The notes under the pieces are model-generated. The model saw only the letters and a list, made by a program, of their open reading frames with translations. It was not told where the DNA came from and made no database searches. Position numbers and translations under genes: made by a program. A stretch of DNA of 31,112 nucleotides from JABMPX01 sp964649795 (GTDB lineage Bacteria > Patescibacteriota > Minisyncoccia > Portnoybacterales > UBA2143), in assembly GCA_964649795.1 (NCBI GenBank), contig CAZYQY010000006.1, forward strand, positions 1 through 31,112, in the 5' to 3' direction. Below, one piece after another: positions 30,989 to 31,112 of the stretch (position 1 is its first letter; every line of letters starts with the position of its first letter).

Positions 30989-31017
30989 TTGACTTGTTTA
31001 TAGAAAAAAGATAAGAT
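30989..31017 (+). promoter_or_regulatory. Promoter of tRNA-Pro
   Basis: TTGACT (30989-30994) and TAAGAT (31012-31017) are separated by 17 bp, ending 20 bp before the tRNA. It lies in the 99-bp gap that also precedes the leftward kinase gene. Confidence 0.6.
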
Positions 31018-31037
31018 AGTAATAATTCTTAATGCAT

Positions 31038-31111
31038 CGGAGTGTGGCCTAGTGGCTTAAGGCGCCTGTTTTGGGAACAGGAGATCCCGGGTTCAAATCC
31101 CGGCACTCCGA
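31038..31111 (+). tRNA. tRNA-Pro (anticodon UGG)
   Basis: A full cloverleaf can be drawn. The acceptor stem CGGAGTG (31038-31044) pairs with CACTCCG (31104-31110). The D-arm pairs GCC with GGC, and the anticodon stem pairs CCTGT (31065-31069) with ACAGG (31077-31081) around the loop TTTGGGA, giving anticodon TGG at 31072-31074. The variable loop has five bases, and the T-arm pairs CCGGG with CCCGG around TTCAAAT. The discriminator is A31111. Only one base follows before the window ends, so an encoded CCA cannot be judged. UGG can read all four proline codons by wobble. Confidence 0.96.
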
Positions 31112-31112
31112 C

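Noticed and set aside
1..31112. CRISPR arrays, cas genes, transposases, integrases, toxin-antitoxin pairs and rRNA genes.
   Set aside because: None were seen; the only tandem arrays are 7-bp units without spacers.
1..31112. Possible UGA-as-glycine recoding known in some CPR lineages.
   Set aside because: TGA serves as a normal stop at the TraC-like/VirB4 and PilW-like/PilX-like overlaps, and no gene needs read-through.

Overview
The window looks like a chromosomal segment of a Candidate Phyla Radiation (Patescibacteria) bacterium, most likely of the Parcubacteria group. This rests on four things: low G+C (roughly one third by eye), tightly packed genes many of which lack a Shine-Dalgarno sequence, the replication-origin gene set dnaN-dnaA / rpmH-rnpA-yidC-jag, and the combination of a PrgI/VirB4/VirB6-type secretion locus with a minimal type IV pilus operon. 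The lineage call is inference from gene content; no marker phylogeny could be run.

Layout. (1) 1-3731 is the origin region. dnaN (cut by the window edge) and dnaA run leftward; rpmH, rnpA, yidC and jag run rightward; the AT-rich gap 1885-2042 is the likely oriC/dual promoter. (2) 3733-7604, rightward: a Wzx-type flippase followed by two overlapping O-antigen-ligase/Wzy-like polytopic proteins, probably a surface-glycan export and polymerisation unit. (3) 7561-18912, leftward: one long operon encoding a type IV secretion-like envelope machine. In transcription order it holds a Ca-binding TSP3-type anchored protein, a 624-aa secreted helical protein, a VirB6-like channel protein with a nine-cysteine loop, two small soluble unknowns, PrgI, a TraC-like protein, the VirB4 ATPase, a small membrane unknown, an Ig-like exported protein, a VirB2-like pilin and a membrane-anchored beta-propeller. 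No relaxase or coupling protein is present, so secretion or surface assembly is likelier than conjugation. (4) 19073-19585, rightward: a G+C-richer lipoprotein gene with its own strong promoter and ribosome binding site, probably foreign. (5) 19544-30938, leftward: a co-directional string made of a histidine kinase, a CheY-like regulator, PilB, PilC, two prepilin-like proteins, a PilX-like protein, a UvrD/PcrA helicase and RsmA. (6) 31038-31111: tRNA-Pro(UGG) with its promoter.

How they work together: the origin genes handle replication initiation, ribosome/RNase P function and membrane insertion. The other blocks are mostly devoted to the cell surface (glycan, secretion machine, pilus), as expected for an episymbiotic or attached CPR cell. 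The two-component pair at the head of the pilus operon may govern pilus activity.

The most striking sequence features are a 62-bp near-perfect palindrome inserted in frame inside rsmA, resembling in principle the protein-coding palindromic elements of Rickettsia; TTCATTR heptad tandem repeats that add the same hydrophobic peptide to two unrelated membrane proteins and recur between genes; a perfect DnaA box between two divergent promoters, one of which appears leaderless; and the disulfide-rich loop in the VirB6-like protein.
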